Shown: positions 16,541 to 24,191, counted from the first letter of the stretch. The stretch is 64,000 nt of DNA from Trebonia kvetii (GCF_007827045.1 NZ_RPFW01000005.1:453835-517834), one strand, 5' to 3'. Notes: a model not told the origin generated them from the sequence alone. Program-made: numbers and translations.

Positions 16541-16542
16541 AT

Positions 16543-16571
16543 CGGGGGGTACGGGGGGTCGTCCCCCCGGG
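16543..16571 (-). repeat. Dispersed G-run element, copy A
   Basis: Read on the minus strand, these 29 bases differ at one position from 55991-56019 inside the crotonase gene. The core is GGGGGGACGAC followed by C-runs and CGTACCCCCCG. A third, expanded copy lies at 58111-58176. Confidence 0.85.
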
Positions 16572-16577
16572 AGATAC

Positions 16578-16634
16578 GGCTAGGTTGCGCGCCCGATACG
16601 ATGGCGTTTTTGCCATCGGGCGCGCAACCTAGCC
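16578..16634. terminator. Long inverted repeat between convergent genes
   Basis: Eighteen bases (16578-16595) pair perfectly with 16617-16634. Inside, ATGGC (16601-16605) pairs with GCCAT (16612-16616) around a GTTTTT loop, with ATACG bulged on the left. The right arm ends 2 bp before the cupin stop codon. It probably terminates transcription from both sides. Confidence 0.75.
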
Positions 16635-16636
16635 GG

Positions 16637-17110
16637 TTACTTGCGCACCCAGCCGTAGTCGTACCAGACGGTCTTCAGGCTGGTGACCGGCGTGCCCCAG
16701 GTCTCGATGTAGGTGACGCCCTCCGGGCCCGCCGTCATCGTGTAGGGAGTCCCCGCCCGGCTGGTGAAGAAGCAGCCAGGCTTCACGATCACGAACTGGC
16801 CGTCGGCCGGGTCGCCGTACTCGATCTTGTACTCGCCCTGGAAGACGATGATCGTCTCGTCGATGTTGTGCAGGTGGCGCGGCACGGTGAAGTTCGGCAC
16901 CACCTTCAGCGGGTTGCGGTAGAACGTCATGAACTGGATCGGCTTGGTGCTGACCCACATGTTCTCCGCGAACGTCGCGTCGAAGTCCACCGGCGCGTCC
17001 TTCAGCAGGCCGCCGTCTTCCCAGAAGTAGGTCGGGCTTTCCTGCTGGCCCTTCAGCGACATGGGGATCCAGTCGGTGTCGGTGAGCAGACTGTCTACAG
17101 AGAATGGCAT
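16637..17110 (-). CDS. Small cupin protein, canonical motif
   Basis: A 157-residue single-domain cupin. The first cupin motif is PRHLHNIDETIIVFQGEYKIEYG, with two His and the Asp-Glu pair able to bind metal; the second motif region is VKPGCFFTSRAGTPYTMTAGPEG. It may be a metal-dependent dioxygenase, isomerase or ligand-binding protein; no specific reaction can be assigned. A paralogue is encoded divergently at 17252-17746: both share the N-terminal pattern P-[TS]-[YF]-W-[ND]-GG...APVD and the ending EGVTYxExW. ATG 17110 is the start. The location inside the hsa-like cluster suggests a role on a ring-degradation intermediate. The intergenic gap has candidate IclR sites. Confidence 0.85.
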   Translation of the reverse strand: MPFSVDSLLTDTDWIPMSLKGQQESPTYFWEDGGLLKDAPVDFDATFAENMWVSTKPIQFMTFYRNPLKVVPNFTVPRHLHNIDETIIVFQGEYKIEYGDPADGQFVIVKPGCFFTSRAGTPYTMTAGPEGVTYIETWGTPVTSLKTVWYDYGWVRK

Positions 17111-17151
17111 GGGGTCAATATAGGAGCCGGGATCTTTTCTGTCACCATGGG

Positions 17152-17170
17152 CGTTCTGTTATTCGGGACG
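17152..17170. promoter_or_regulatory. Candidate IclR operator, 7-5-7 palindrome, site 3
   Basis: CGTTCTG-TTATT-CGGGACG. Both arms are identical to those of site 1 at 9823-9841. It lies between the two divergent cupin genes. Confidence 0.6.
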
Positions 17171-17200
17171 CAAAAAGTGCAGGTCAGGACATGTCCCACC

Positions 17201-17217
17201 CAGCGGGACGTCCCGGT
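17201..17217. promoter_or_regulatory. Shared block with GGGACGTCCC core
   Basis: CAGCGGGACGTCCCGGT matches 16 of 17 bases with 13831-13847. It contains the 10-bp palindrome GGGACGTCCC and ends 34 bp before the rightward cupin start. Confidence 0.6.
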
Positions 17218-17251
17218 TGACCAGTCCCGCCGGCTCGACAAGTATGGCCCC

Positions 17252-17746
17252 GTGCCTATCTCCTTTTTCGATCTCCTCGCCGACGAGGGCTGGGAACCGC
17301 TCGAGTTCTTTCAGGGCGACCCGACGTTCTATTGGAATGACGGCGGATTCATCGCGAACGCGCCGGTCGACATCGCCGCCACGCTGGACGGCGCGATGTG
17401 GCGGTCCACCAACGTCGAGCCCGCCTTCCGGTGGCAGGGACGGCGCATCCGCCCGGACTTCACCGTGCCCAAGCGGCACGTGAACCACCCGCAGCTGATG
17501 ATCGTCGTCGGCGGGCAGCTCACCGTCGAGTACGGTGCCAACGGCGAGCAGACCCGGCAGCTCGGCCCGGGCGAGTTCTGGACGGGCGACGAAGGAGTGC
17601 CGTTCACGATCACCTCGGGTCCCGAGGGCGTGACCTACCTGGAGTGCTGGGACCTGCAGCCGCTCGGCCTCATCGAGACCACCTGGCACGACGACGGTCA
17701 CTGGAAGCGCCGCGAATCCGGGTCGAAGAAGTTCCCCCAGCCGTAA
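17252..17746 (+). CDS. Small cupin paralogue with altered metal motif
   Basis: A 164-residue cupin resembling the divergent neighbour at 16637-17110. The metal motif is changed: VPKRHVNHPQLMIVVGGQLTVEYG keeps His residues but lacks the HxH...DE pattern. The start GTG 17252 gives MPISFFDLLADEGWEPLEFFQ, aligning with the paralogue's MPFSVDSLLTDTDWIPMSL. No strong ribosome site is visible, so the transcript may be nearly leaderless. It is 27 bp upstream of the HsaC-like dioxygenase and likely in its operon (cupin, HsaC, VOC, HsaB). The function is unknown; it could form a heteromer with its paralogue. Confidence 0.8.
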   Translation: MPISFFDLLADEGWEPLEFFQGDPTFYWNDGGFIANAPVDIAATLDGAMWRSTNVEPAFRWQGRRIRPDFTVPKRHVNHPQLMIVVGGQLTVEYGANGEQTRQLGPGEFWTGDEGVPFTITSGPEGVTYLECWDLQPLGLIETTWHDDGHWKRRESGSKKFPQP

Positions 17747-17773
17747 ACCCGCCAGTCGCTAGGAGAGTCACAA

Positions 17774-18661
17774 GTGCCTATTCTTTCGCTCGGCTACCTG
17801 CGGCTGGAGGCGACCGACCTCGACGCGTGGCAGACATTCGCCGGGGACTTCCTCGGCCTGATGCCGGTCCACGCCGAGGGCGACGAGTCGCTGCGCTACC
17901 GGATGGACCACTACCCGCCCCGCCTGGTGGTGTCGCCAGGCGCCGAGGCCAGGGCCACCGCGATCGGCTTCGAGGTCCTCAACGAGCGGGACATGAGGCA
18001 GGTGGCGGCCGCGGTCGAGAACGCGGGCATCAAGGTCACAGAAGGCTCGGACGACGAGGCGGACGAGCGGCGAGTCACCGGCTTCGTGCGGTTCGATGAC
18101 CCGGGCGGCAACCCGATCGAGCTGTTCTACGGCCCCGTCCTCGACCACCAGCCGGTCCGGACTCCCCACTTGGTGAGCAAGTTCGTGACCGGCGACATGG
18201 GCATGGGCCACGTCATCGTCACCGGCGAGGACGGCAGGGCGCTGAAGGAGTTCTACACCGAGGTGCTCGGCTTCTACGAGCGCAACACGATGGGCCCCAG
18301 GGACCGCACCGTCTGGTTCATGAGCTCCAACGACCGGCACCACACGCTGGGGGTCACCTCGGCGCCTGGCCGCGGCCGGCTGATCCACCTGATGGTGGAG
18401 ACGGAGTCCTTCGACGACGTGGGGCTGGCGCTCGACCGGCGGGAGAAGTATGGCATCCCGCTGATGAACAGCCTCGGCAAGCACACCAACGACGAGATGA
18501 CGTCCTTCTACGTCTACTCGCCCGAGCTCTACGCGATCGAGTTCGGCTACGGCGGCCTGCGGGTGGACGGCCAGCAGCCCGTATACAAGATCACGGCCGG
18601 GCAGCACTGGGGCCACAAATTCTTTCCCCCTCCCGCCCCGCCCGCCCCGCCCGCCAAGTAG
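17774..18661 (+). CDS. hsaC: Type I extradiol dioxygenase (HsaC/BphC-like)
   Basis: A 295-residue two-domain vicinal-oxygen-chelate dioxygenase. The N-terminus ILSLGYLRLEATDLDAWQTFAGDFLGLMP and the C-terminal pattern match HsaC of mycobacteria closely, including the end WGHKF. The iron ligands are His in GDMGMGHVIV, His in GRLIHLMVE, and Glu in ELYAIEFGYG; catalytic-site HTNDEMTSFYVYSPE is also present. It cleaves the catechol produced by HsaAB next to a hydroxyl. GTG 17774 has AGGAGA seven bases upstream. A proline-rich tail (PPPAPPAPPAK) follows. The hydrolase for its product is at 15654-16514. Confidence 0.94.
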   Translation: MPILSLGYLRLEATDLDAWQTFAGDFLGLMPVHAEGDESLRYRMDHYPPRLVVSPGAEARATAIGFEVLNERDMRQVAAAVENAGIKVTEGSDDEADERRVTGFVRFDDPGGNPIELFYGPVLDHQPVRTPHLVSKFVTGDMGMGHVIVTGEDGRALKEFYTEVLGFYERNTMGPRDRTVWFMSSNDRHHTLGVTSAPGRGRLIHLMVETESFDDVGLALDRREKYGIPLMNSLGKHTNDEMTSFYVYSPELYAIEFGYGGLRVDGQQPVYKITAGQHWGHKFFPPPAPPAPPAK

Positions 18662-18674
18662 CCCGGAGGCTGCG

Positions 18675-19181
18675 ATGACTGACCTGAGCGGCCTCGTCCT
18701 GCCCGCCCTGGAGTGGGGTGAGGTCTTCCACATGGGCATCAAGGTGGCGGACCTGGCGGCGGCACAACAGGAGCTGACCGAGTCCATCGGGGTGAGCTGG
18801 ACGAAGCCGGCGACCATCCCGATGAAGGCCTGGGCCCCCGGCAAGGGGTACGGCACCTACGACCTGACGATCTCGTTCAGCGTCGAGGGCCCGGTGCACA
18901 TCGAGCTGCTCTACGGGTCGCCTGGCAGCTATTACGACGTGCGCGAGGGCGGCGCCGGGCTGCACCACATCGGCGTCTGGGTGGACGACGTCACCAAGGT
19001 GAACCAGGATCTGGTCAGCAAGGGGTATACCGTCGAACTGGCGGGCGCGTCACCGGAGGAGGGCTACGGCGCCTTCACCTACGTGCGCTCGCCGGCTGGG
19101 GTCCTGTTCGAGCCGGAATCCGGCCTGCACGGGTCCAAGGAACGATTCGAGCGGTGGTACGCAGGTGGAAGCCTCTTCTAG
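18675..19181 (+). CDS. VOC (glyoxalase-fold) protein
   Basis: A 168-residue two-module glyoxalase/VOC protein. Metal-ligand-like positions are His in VFHMGIKVAD, Glu in VHIELLYGSPG, His in GLHHIGVWVDD and Glu in LFEPESGL, a pattern typical of active VOC enzymes such as epimerases or lyases. It lies between HsaC and the HsaB-like reductase, 13 bp after HsaC and overlapping the reductase start by 17 bases, so it is part of the operon. No counterpart is found in the classical mycobacterial hsa operon, so it may handle a substrate-specific step. Confidence 0.85.
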   Translation: MTDLSGLVLPALEWGEVFHMGIKVADLAAAQQELTESIGVSWTKPATIPMKAWAPGKGYGTYDLTISFSVEGPVHIELLYGSPGSYYDVREGGAGLHHIGVWVDDVTKVNQDLVSKGYTVELAGASPEEGYGAFTYVRSPAGVLFEPESGLHGSKERFERWYAGGSLF

Positions 19182-21780
19182 CGCCTTCAGGGAAGCCATG
19201 GCGTCGTTCCCCAGCGGGGCGACGATCGTCACCACCAGCGACTCCGACGGTCGCTGGTGGGGCTTCACGGCAAGCTCGTTCTGCTCGGTCTCGATGGACC
19301 CGCCGCTGGTGCTCACCTGCCTGGCCAACACCGCCCAGTGCTTCCCGGCGTTCGCCGAGGCGGCCCGGTGGAACATCCATGTGCTGCAGCACCGCCACGC
19401 GGACCTGGCGATGCGCTTCGCCACCCGCGGCGCGGCCAAGTTCGACGGGGCCGGCTTCCAGCCGGACGCCGACGGCCTGCCGTTCCTCAAGGACGTCAGC
19501 ATCTCGCTGCGCTGCACCACCTACTCCAAGGTGGACGGCGGCGACCACCTCGTGCTGATCGGCCGGGTGGAGGAGGTCGGCCAGGCCGAGGAGATGCCGT
19601 TCGTCTACTTCCGCCGCAAGTTCCACGCGTTGCCGCTCGGCGACGACCAGGTTGCCGGGAAGGCCGGCCAGGCCCAGTCCCGGGCCAGCCTCCCGGTCGT
19701 CATCGAGCTCGACCTCGGCTGGATGTAAGGCCAGCGGAGGCCCGGGCGGCGGTGCCGCCTGGTGCACACTGACCGGGAGGCCGGAGTACCGGGCCATCCC
19801 GGTCAGCGGATCGGCCTGCAGGTGGCTGGTGAGCCGGTTGACGTTGGCGTCGGAGTGCCCGTGCGGGACCGAGACAGCTCCGCGCCGCATGCCGGGATCG
19901 ACCCGTGCGGTGGCGGCCAGTTCGCCAGCCTCGCTGCGGACGATCACCGCTGCCCCGTCGGTCAGGCCGGCCGCCGCCGCGTCGTCTGGGTGCAGCAGCA
20001 CCTCGGGCTGGTCGCGGAGGTACGTGAACTGTGAGTTCACGTGCCGCTTCTGCCGCCGGGGGATGAGGCGCAGGGCGCCGGGGTCGCCGGGGGACAGCCC
20101 TGCGAGCTGGGCGGTCAGCTCGGCGGGAGCGAGCCGCCAGCCGCCGCCCTGGGCGATGAAGTCATCGACCCACGGTGCGGGCAGGTCGTAGCCGGACTCG
20201 GCGTACCGGCTGGCCGTGATGTCGGCGAAGGGGGCGCGCGCCCAGGTCGCCTGGGCGGCCAGCATAACGTCATCGTCGTCCGGCCCGTCGTTGTCCGGGG
20301 CGGGCGGCATCTCGAACCCGAGGCGCCGGCCCAGTCCGGCCAGCACCCACCAGGCCGACCGCCGCTCGCCCGCGGGCGCCACCACGGCGGGGGAGTACAT
20401 GCCCGCCACCCGGGGGGACAGGAAGTCCCACAGGTTGATGTCAGCCCGCTCCAGCTGGTCTTTCGTCGGCAGCACGTGCGTGGATAGCGCGGTCGTCTCG
20501 TTCTCGATGATGTCGATGGTGGCGAGTACGTCCAGCTTGGCCAGGGCACGGCGCATGGCGTGCTCGCCGGGGAACGCGGTGAGCAGCCCGCCGCCCAGGT
20601 TCAGCACGGCACGGATATTCCCCGCCTCGATCTCGCTGGGCAGCGCCGCGCACGGCCACTCGCCCATGAAGCCGGGCAGGTCGGGCCGGCTGGGCGGGCC
20701 GGCGGCGAAGAACGCCTCCGGCGGGATCCGCGGCAGCGGGGCGGTGTCGTACGTGCGGAAGAAACCAGGGTGAAACCAGGCGCCGCCTGGCCGGTTCATC
20801 GAGTCGGTGAGGATCATGATGACCCAGCTGAGCCACTGCACGACTTTGGCCTGTTCGGCCATTGTGATCCCGGTGCCTGTCTCGATCGCCAGCCGCCCCG
20901 CCGCCATGACTGCCGCGGTCAGCTCGGCGAGCTGCCGTGGCGGTATGCCGGCGAGGCCGGCCGCATGCTCAAGCGCATAGGGCGCGACCGCCTCGCGGAG
21001 CTCGGCCAGGCCGGTCACCGGGGGACCGCCGGGGCCGGGCGCGCCGTGGCGCAGTAGCTCGCGGACGATGTGGGCGAGTATCGCGTAGTCGGTGCCCGGC
21101 CGGGGGGCGATGTGCCCCGACGCGAGGCGGGCGGTTTCGCTGACCCGGGGATCGATGACCCATAGCTGCGCCCGGTCCCGCAGCTCGCGCAGCGTCGTGG
21201 TGGGAGTGGGCATGGCCGTCGTGTGACCGTGGGAGACGACCGGGTTCACGCCGACGTAGATGAACAGCCGGCCGCCGGCGTAGTCAGGCACCGGCTTCAG
21301 CCCCGGGAACCCGCCGACCAGGGTGGCGGTCACCGTCTTAGCCGTGCCGTCAATCGTCAGCGGGCTGAACCGGGCCGGCGTGCCGATCGCGTGGTGCAGC
21401 GCCTCGGCCATCCGGTAGCCGGCGGCGTCCATGCCGAGCCCGCTGCCGAAGAAGACGCCGACCGCCGCCGGGCCGTGGCGGTCGAGGATGCCGCGCAGCC
21501 GGGCGGTGAGGTCATCGAGGCAGTCCTCCCAGGAGACAGGGACCAGCGCCCCGGCGCCGCCGGCCCGGGCCGCATCGTCCGCCCGCAGCAGCGGGCGGAC
21601 GATCCGCCCCGGGTGGTGGTGCATGTCCGGCAGCGCGCGCCCCTTGGCGCAGGTGTAGCCCTGGGACATGGGATGGTCCCGGTCGCCGCGCACGCGCTGC
21701 ACCTGGTCGCCGTCGGTGTCGACGAGGATCCCGCACTGCGATGTGCAGATGCGGCAGAAGCTTCGGACGGAAGTCGGCAC
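19075..21780 (-). CDS. Molybdopterin oxidoreductase with an antisense C-terminal extension
   Basis: The frame gives 901 residues of the DMSO-reductase/formate-dehydrogenase superfamily. A 4Fe-4S motif is at the N-terminus (CRICTSQCGI with a fourth Cys in YTCAKGRAL), followed by molybdopterin domains and the C-terminal beta-barrel binding domain (RQKRHVNSQFTYL, LHPDDAAAAGLTDGAAVIVRSEAGE, VSVPHGHSDANVNRLT). Homology ends near residue 675 (about 19755); the remaining ~225 residues are low-complexity and run antisense through the whole HsaB-like gene and into the VOC gene, because no stop codon occurs. The native stop was probably lost, or the tail is real. GTG 21780 has GGAGGACC upstream. The substrate is unknown; TetR-regulated exporter and phosphatase genes lie upstream. 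Confidence 0.8.
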   Translation of the reverse strand: MPTSVRSFCRICTSQCGILVDTDGDQVQRVRGDRDHPMSQGYTCAKGRALPDMHHHPGRIVRPLLRADDAARAGGAGALVPVSWEDCLDDLTARLRGILDRHGPAAVGVFFGSGLGMDAAGYRMAEALHHAIGTPARFSPLTIDGTAKTVTATLVGGFPGLKPVPDYAGGRLFIYVGVNPVVSHGHTTAMPTPTTTLRELRDRAQLWVIDPRVSETARLASGHIAPRPGTDYAILAHIVRELLRHGAPGPGGPPVTGLAELREAVAPYALEHAAGLAGIPPRQLAELTAAVMAAGRLAIETGTGITMAEQAKVVQWLSWVIMILTDSMNRPGGAWFHPGFFRTYDTAPLPRIPPEAFFAAGPPSRPDLPGFMGEWPCAALPSEIEAGNIRAVLNLGGGLLTAFPGEHAMRRALAKLDVLATIDIIENETTALSTHVLPTKDQLERADINLWDFLSPRVAGMYSPAVVAPAGERRSAWWVLAGLGRRLGFEMPPAPDNDGPDDDDVMLAAQATWARAPFADITASRYAESGYDLPAPWVDDFIAQGGGWRLAPAELTAQLAGLSPGDPGALRLIPRRQKRHVNSQFTYLRDQPEVLLHPDDAAAAGLTDGAAVIVRSEAGELAATARVDPGMRRGAVSVPHGHSDANVNRLTSHLQADPLTGMARYSGLPVSVHQAAPPPGPPLALHPAEVELDDDREAGPGLGLAGLPGNLVVAERQRVELAAEVDERHLLGLADLLHPADQHEVVAAVHLGVGGAAQRDADVLEERQAVGVRLEAGPVELGRAAGGEAHRQVRVAVLQHMDVPPGRLGERREALGGVGQAGEHQRRVHRDRAERACREAPPATVGVAGGDDRRPAGERRHGFPEGARRGFHLRTTARIVPWTRAGRIPARTGPQPASARR
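19165..19728 (+). CDS. hsaB: Flavin reductase (HsaB-like)
   Basis: A 187-residue FMN-binding split-barrel flavin reductase. Typical motifs are AMASFPSGATIVTTSDSDGRWWGFTASSFCSVSMDPPLVLTCLAN and NIHVLQHRHADLAMRFA; the acidic/histidine tail FRRKFHALP matches the family. It would supply reduced flavin to the HsaA-like monooxygenase at 8598-9740. The GTG start at 19165 overlaps the VOC gene by 17 bases. The coding strand is opposite an open frame of the molybdopterin oxidoreductase; codon usage and homology favour this gene as the real one in the overlap. Confidence 0.9.
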   Translation: MEASSSAFREAMASFPSGATIVTTSDSDGRWWGFTASSFCSVSMDPPLVLTCLANTAQCFPAFAEAARWNIHVLQHRHADLAMRFATRGAAKFDGAGFQPDADGLPFLKDVSISLRCTTYSKVDGGDHLVLIGRVEEVGQAEEMPFVYFRRKFHALPLGDDQVAGKAGQAQSRASLPVVIELDLGWM

Positions 21781-21874
21781 GCGGTCCTCCGCTACGGCAA
21801 AATAGCTATCTCAATATAAAGAATGCTATTCTCCACCGTTCTGGGCGGCCTGACAACCCCGCGTAACAGGCACC

Positions 21875-22522
21875 TCAGCGGTAGGTGATCTCCTGCGGGC
21901 CCAGGTGGCTGTGATCGTTGAACGCCACCAGCGAGATCCCCCGCCGCCCGCTGATCAGCGTCGTGACCCCGGTATTCACACACACTCTGTTGAGCCTGAT
22001 CCACTGCTCCGCGCCGGCGCCGAGCAGGCTCGCCGCCAGCCAGCCGATGACGCCCGCGCTGGTGACGACCAGGGTCGTCGCCCCTCGTGGCTGCCGCTCG
22101 GCAGCCGTCCTGAGCGCCGACTCGGTCCGCGCCGCGAAGGTAGCGAAGCTCTCGCCGGTCAGGGGAGCACCGACCGCGCCCGCCCAGCGGTGCATGCCCG
22201 CCTCCAGCGCGTCCTGGTACGCCTCACGGTCCCTGGGCTGCTGGTCCGCGGACGTGGGCGGCACCAGGCCGCTGAGCTCGAACTCGTCCCAGGCCGCGTC
22301 GACGGACACCTCAAGCGGCCACTCCGCCTGCGCGACAAGGGCGGCGGCCGACGCGCGCTGCCGCCGCATCGAGCCGGAGATGACCGACGCTGGCCTGATG
22401 CCGCGCGCGGCCAGGGCCGCGCCGAGCCGCCGCGCCTGCTGTTCTCCAGACGGGGAGAGAACGTCGTAGTCAGCGCTCCCGAAGGAAGCCTGTCCGTGCC
22501 GCACAAGAAGGATTGCTCCCAC
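21875..22522 (-). CDS. Histidine phosphatase family protein
   Basis: A 215-residue phosphoglycerate-mutase-like phosphatase with LLVRHGQASFGSADYDVLSPSGEQQARRLG (catalytic RHG), Arg/Glu region (SMRRQRASA, WDEFELSGL) and the second His region lacking a clear GH (VVTSAGVIGWLA; a Ser-Ala replaces the usual His-Gly). Loss of the second catalytic histidine would lower activity, as seen in other members with regulatory roles. GTG 22522 has GAGG six bases upstream. It follows the MFS gene by 14 bp on the same strand and is probably co-transcribed with it and perhaps with the molybdopterin gene 94 bp downstream. Confidence 0.85.
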   Translation of the reverse strand: MGAILLVRHGQASFGSADYDVLSPSGEQQARRLGAALAARGIRPASVISGSMRRQRASAAALVAQAEWPLEVSVDAAWDEFELSGLVPPTSADQQPRDREAYQDALEAGMHRWAGAVGAPLTGESFATFAARTESALRTAAERQPRGATTLVVTSAGVIGWLAASLLGAGAEQWIRLNRVCVNTGVTTLISGRRGISLVAFNDHSHLGPQEITYR

Positions 22523-22536
22523 TGCCGTCCTCTGTA

Positions 22537-24066
22537 CTAATCAGCTGGGTTAAGAAAGGCGTCCGCGGCGGCGGACGACGACGGGATCGTCAGGGCAGTC
22601 GCCGCCCCCGCGAGCGCGGCCGCGGCGCAGATCGCGAACAGCATCCGGTAGGCGGCAAGAGACGGGAACGCGTACCCGGCTAGCGTAACGGTCTGCGAGG
22701 TCAGCACGGTGCCGCCGAGGGCACTGGCGAGCGACGAGCCTGTCATGCGCGCGAGGGAGTTGAGACCGTTGGCGGCGGCTAGCTCGCCGGGCGGCGCGGC
22801 CCGCAGGATCAGGCTCGGCATGGCCGAGTAGGCCAGGCCGGTGCCCGCTCCGGTGATCGCCGTGCCCGCGACTACCTCCCACAGGTGGGCGACGAGGAAG
22901 AACCGCGCCAGGAACCCTGTCGCGACGACCGCCGCGCCGAGTGCCAGCGTGACCCTGGGGCCGAACCGGGCGGAAAGCTGTGCGGAGACCGGGGAGAGCA
23001 GCAGCATGAACAGCCCGGACGGCACCAGGCAGAGGCCGCCCACCATGATGGACGAGCCGAATCCGTAGCCGGCCGCCGCGGGTGTCTCCACGAAGTTGGC
23101 CGTGCCGAGGAGCACGGCGAACAGCGCGAACCCGACCGCGGCCGACGCGAGGTTGGTGAGCAGCAGCGCGGGCCGCGCGTTGGCCACCACGTCGATGACC
23201 GGCGATGCGCGGCGTCGCTCCACGAGCACGAACGTGACAAGCAGCACCGCGGAGGCCGCGAGCAGGCCGGCGGTCTTGAGGTTTCCCCAGCCCCAGACGC
23301 TGGCCTGCGCGAGCGGGAGCAGCAGCGAGGTAAGCGCGACCGCCAGCAGCAACGTGCCCGGCGGGTCCAGCTTCCCGTGCCCGCTGACTGGCGGCTCGGG
23401 CACCAGCGCGACGATGCCGCCCAGGGTGATGGCGCCTCCGGCGATGCAGATCCAAAACAGCACGTGGTAGTCGGCGTGCTGTGCGATCACGCCGGCGACC
23501 GGGAGGCCGAGAGCGCCGCCGACGCCGAGCATGGCACTGACCAGCGCGATGCCCTGGCCGGCCCGGCTGGCGGGCAGCACCGACCCGACCAGGCTGATGC
23601 CGATGGGGATGGCCGCCACGGACAGCCCGACGACGGCGCGGCCCGCGATCATGACGGCGATATCGTCGGTGAAGGCGCAGATCAGCGAGCCGGCCAGGTA
23701 AATGACGAGAGCGGCGGCGAGAACGCGCTTCTTGCCGTACAGGTCGGCGAGCCGGCCGAAGACCGGCACGGCCACCGCGCCGGTCAGCAGCGTCGCGGTG
23801 AGCAGCCACTCGGTGGACGTGGCTGAGGTGTGCATTTTCAGCGCGAGCTGCGGAAGCACGGGGACGAGCAGGGACATCGGCAGGGAGACCGTCAGGCCCG
23901 CCGCGGCGACAAGCACCAGCGTGGCAGTGGCCTTCGCGGCCGGCGGCTCGGCGCCGGCCGGGTCCGTCCATCCCGGGTCGGCCGCGCCGGCGATCTCGAC
24001 GCCGGCGGCGGCCTGCGTGATCGGCACCGTGCCGGGAAGACCGGAATCGGGCACGGCGTCAGGCAA
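22537..24066 (-). CDS. MFS exporter, DHA2-type with 14 predicted membrane segments
   Basis: A 509-residue major-facilitator protein. The N-terminal cytoplasmic tail is alanine/proline-rich; about 14 hydrophobic segments follow, starting ATATLVLVAAAGLTVSLPMSLLVPVLPQL. Motif A (GRLADLYGKKRVLAAAL) and motif C-like AMLGVGGALGLPVAGVIAQH identify the drug:H+ antiporter 2 family. The likely role is export of a drug or metabolite. The start is TTG 24066 with GAGGAG six bases upstream. The divergent TetR gene starts 126 bp away, with a possible operator between them, so local repression by that TetR is likely. Confidence 0.9.
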   Translation of the reverse strand: MPDAVPDSGLPGTVPITQAAAGVEIAGAADPGWTDPAGAEPPAAKATATLVLVAAAGLTVSLPMSLLVPVLPQLALKMHTSATSTEWLLTATLLTGAVAVPVFGRLADLYGKKRVLAAALVIYLAGSLICAFTDDIAVMIAGRAVVGLSVAAIPIGISLVGSVLPASRAGQGIALVSAMLGVGGALGLPVAGVIAQHADYHVLFWICIAGGAITLGGIVALVPEPPVSGHGKLDPPGTLLLAVALTSLLLPLAQASVWGWGNLKTAGLLAASAVLLVTFVLVERRRASPVIDVVANARPALLLTNLASAAVGFALFAVLLGTANFVETPAAAGYGFGSSIMVGGLCLVPSGLFMLLLSPVSAQLSARFGPRVTLALGAAVVATGFLARFFLVAHLWEVVAGTAITGAGTGLAYSAMPSLILRAAPPGELAAANGLNSLARMTGSSLASALGGTVLTSQTVTLAGYAFPSLAAYRMLFAICAAAALAGAATALTIPSSSAAADAFLNPAD

Positions 24067-24142
24067 AGGGGACTCCTCATACGTTGCGGCCGGGCAGGCC
24101 TCGGCAGGCCGCCTGCGATGGACATCGTAACTGGACCTCTGA

Positions 24143-24168
24143 GTCCGGATAAGGTTCGTGTACCGGAC
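24143..24168. promoter_or_regulatory. Candidate operator between MFS and TetR genes
   Basis: GTCCGG (24143-24148) and CCGGAC (24163-24168) form an inverted repeat separated by 14 bases containing the AT-rich promoter-like stretch ATAAGG...GTGTA. Position between the exporter and its divergent TetR regulator suggests an operator. Confidence 0.45.
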
Positions 24169-24191
24169 AGCGGGACCATGAGGAGGTGCCT

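Noticed and set aside
16637..17746. Naming the cupins 3-hydroxyanthranilate dioxygenases
   Set aside because: Only the general cupin fold is visible; the length fits but no diagnostic residues support that specific enzyme, and one paralogue lacks the metal motif.
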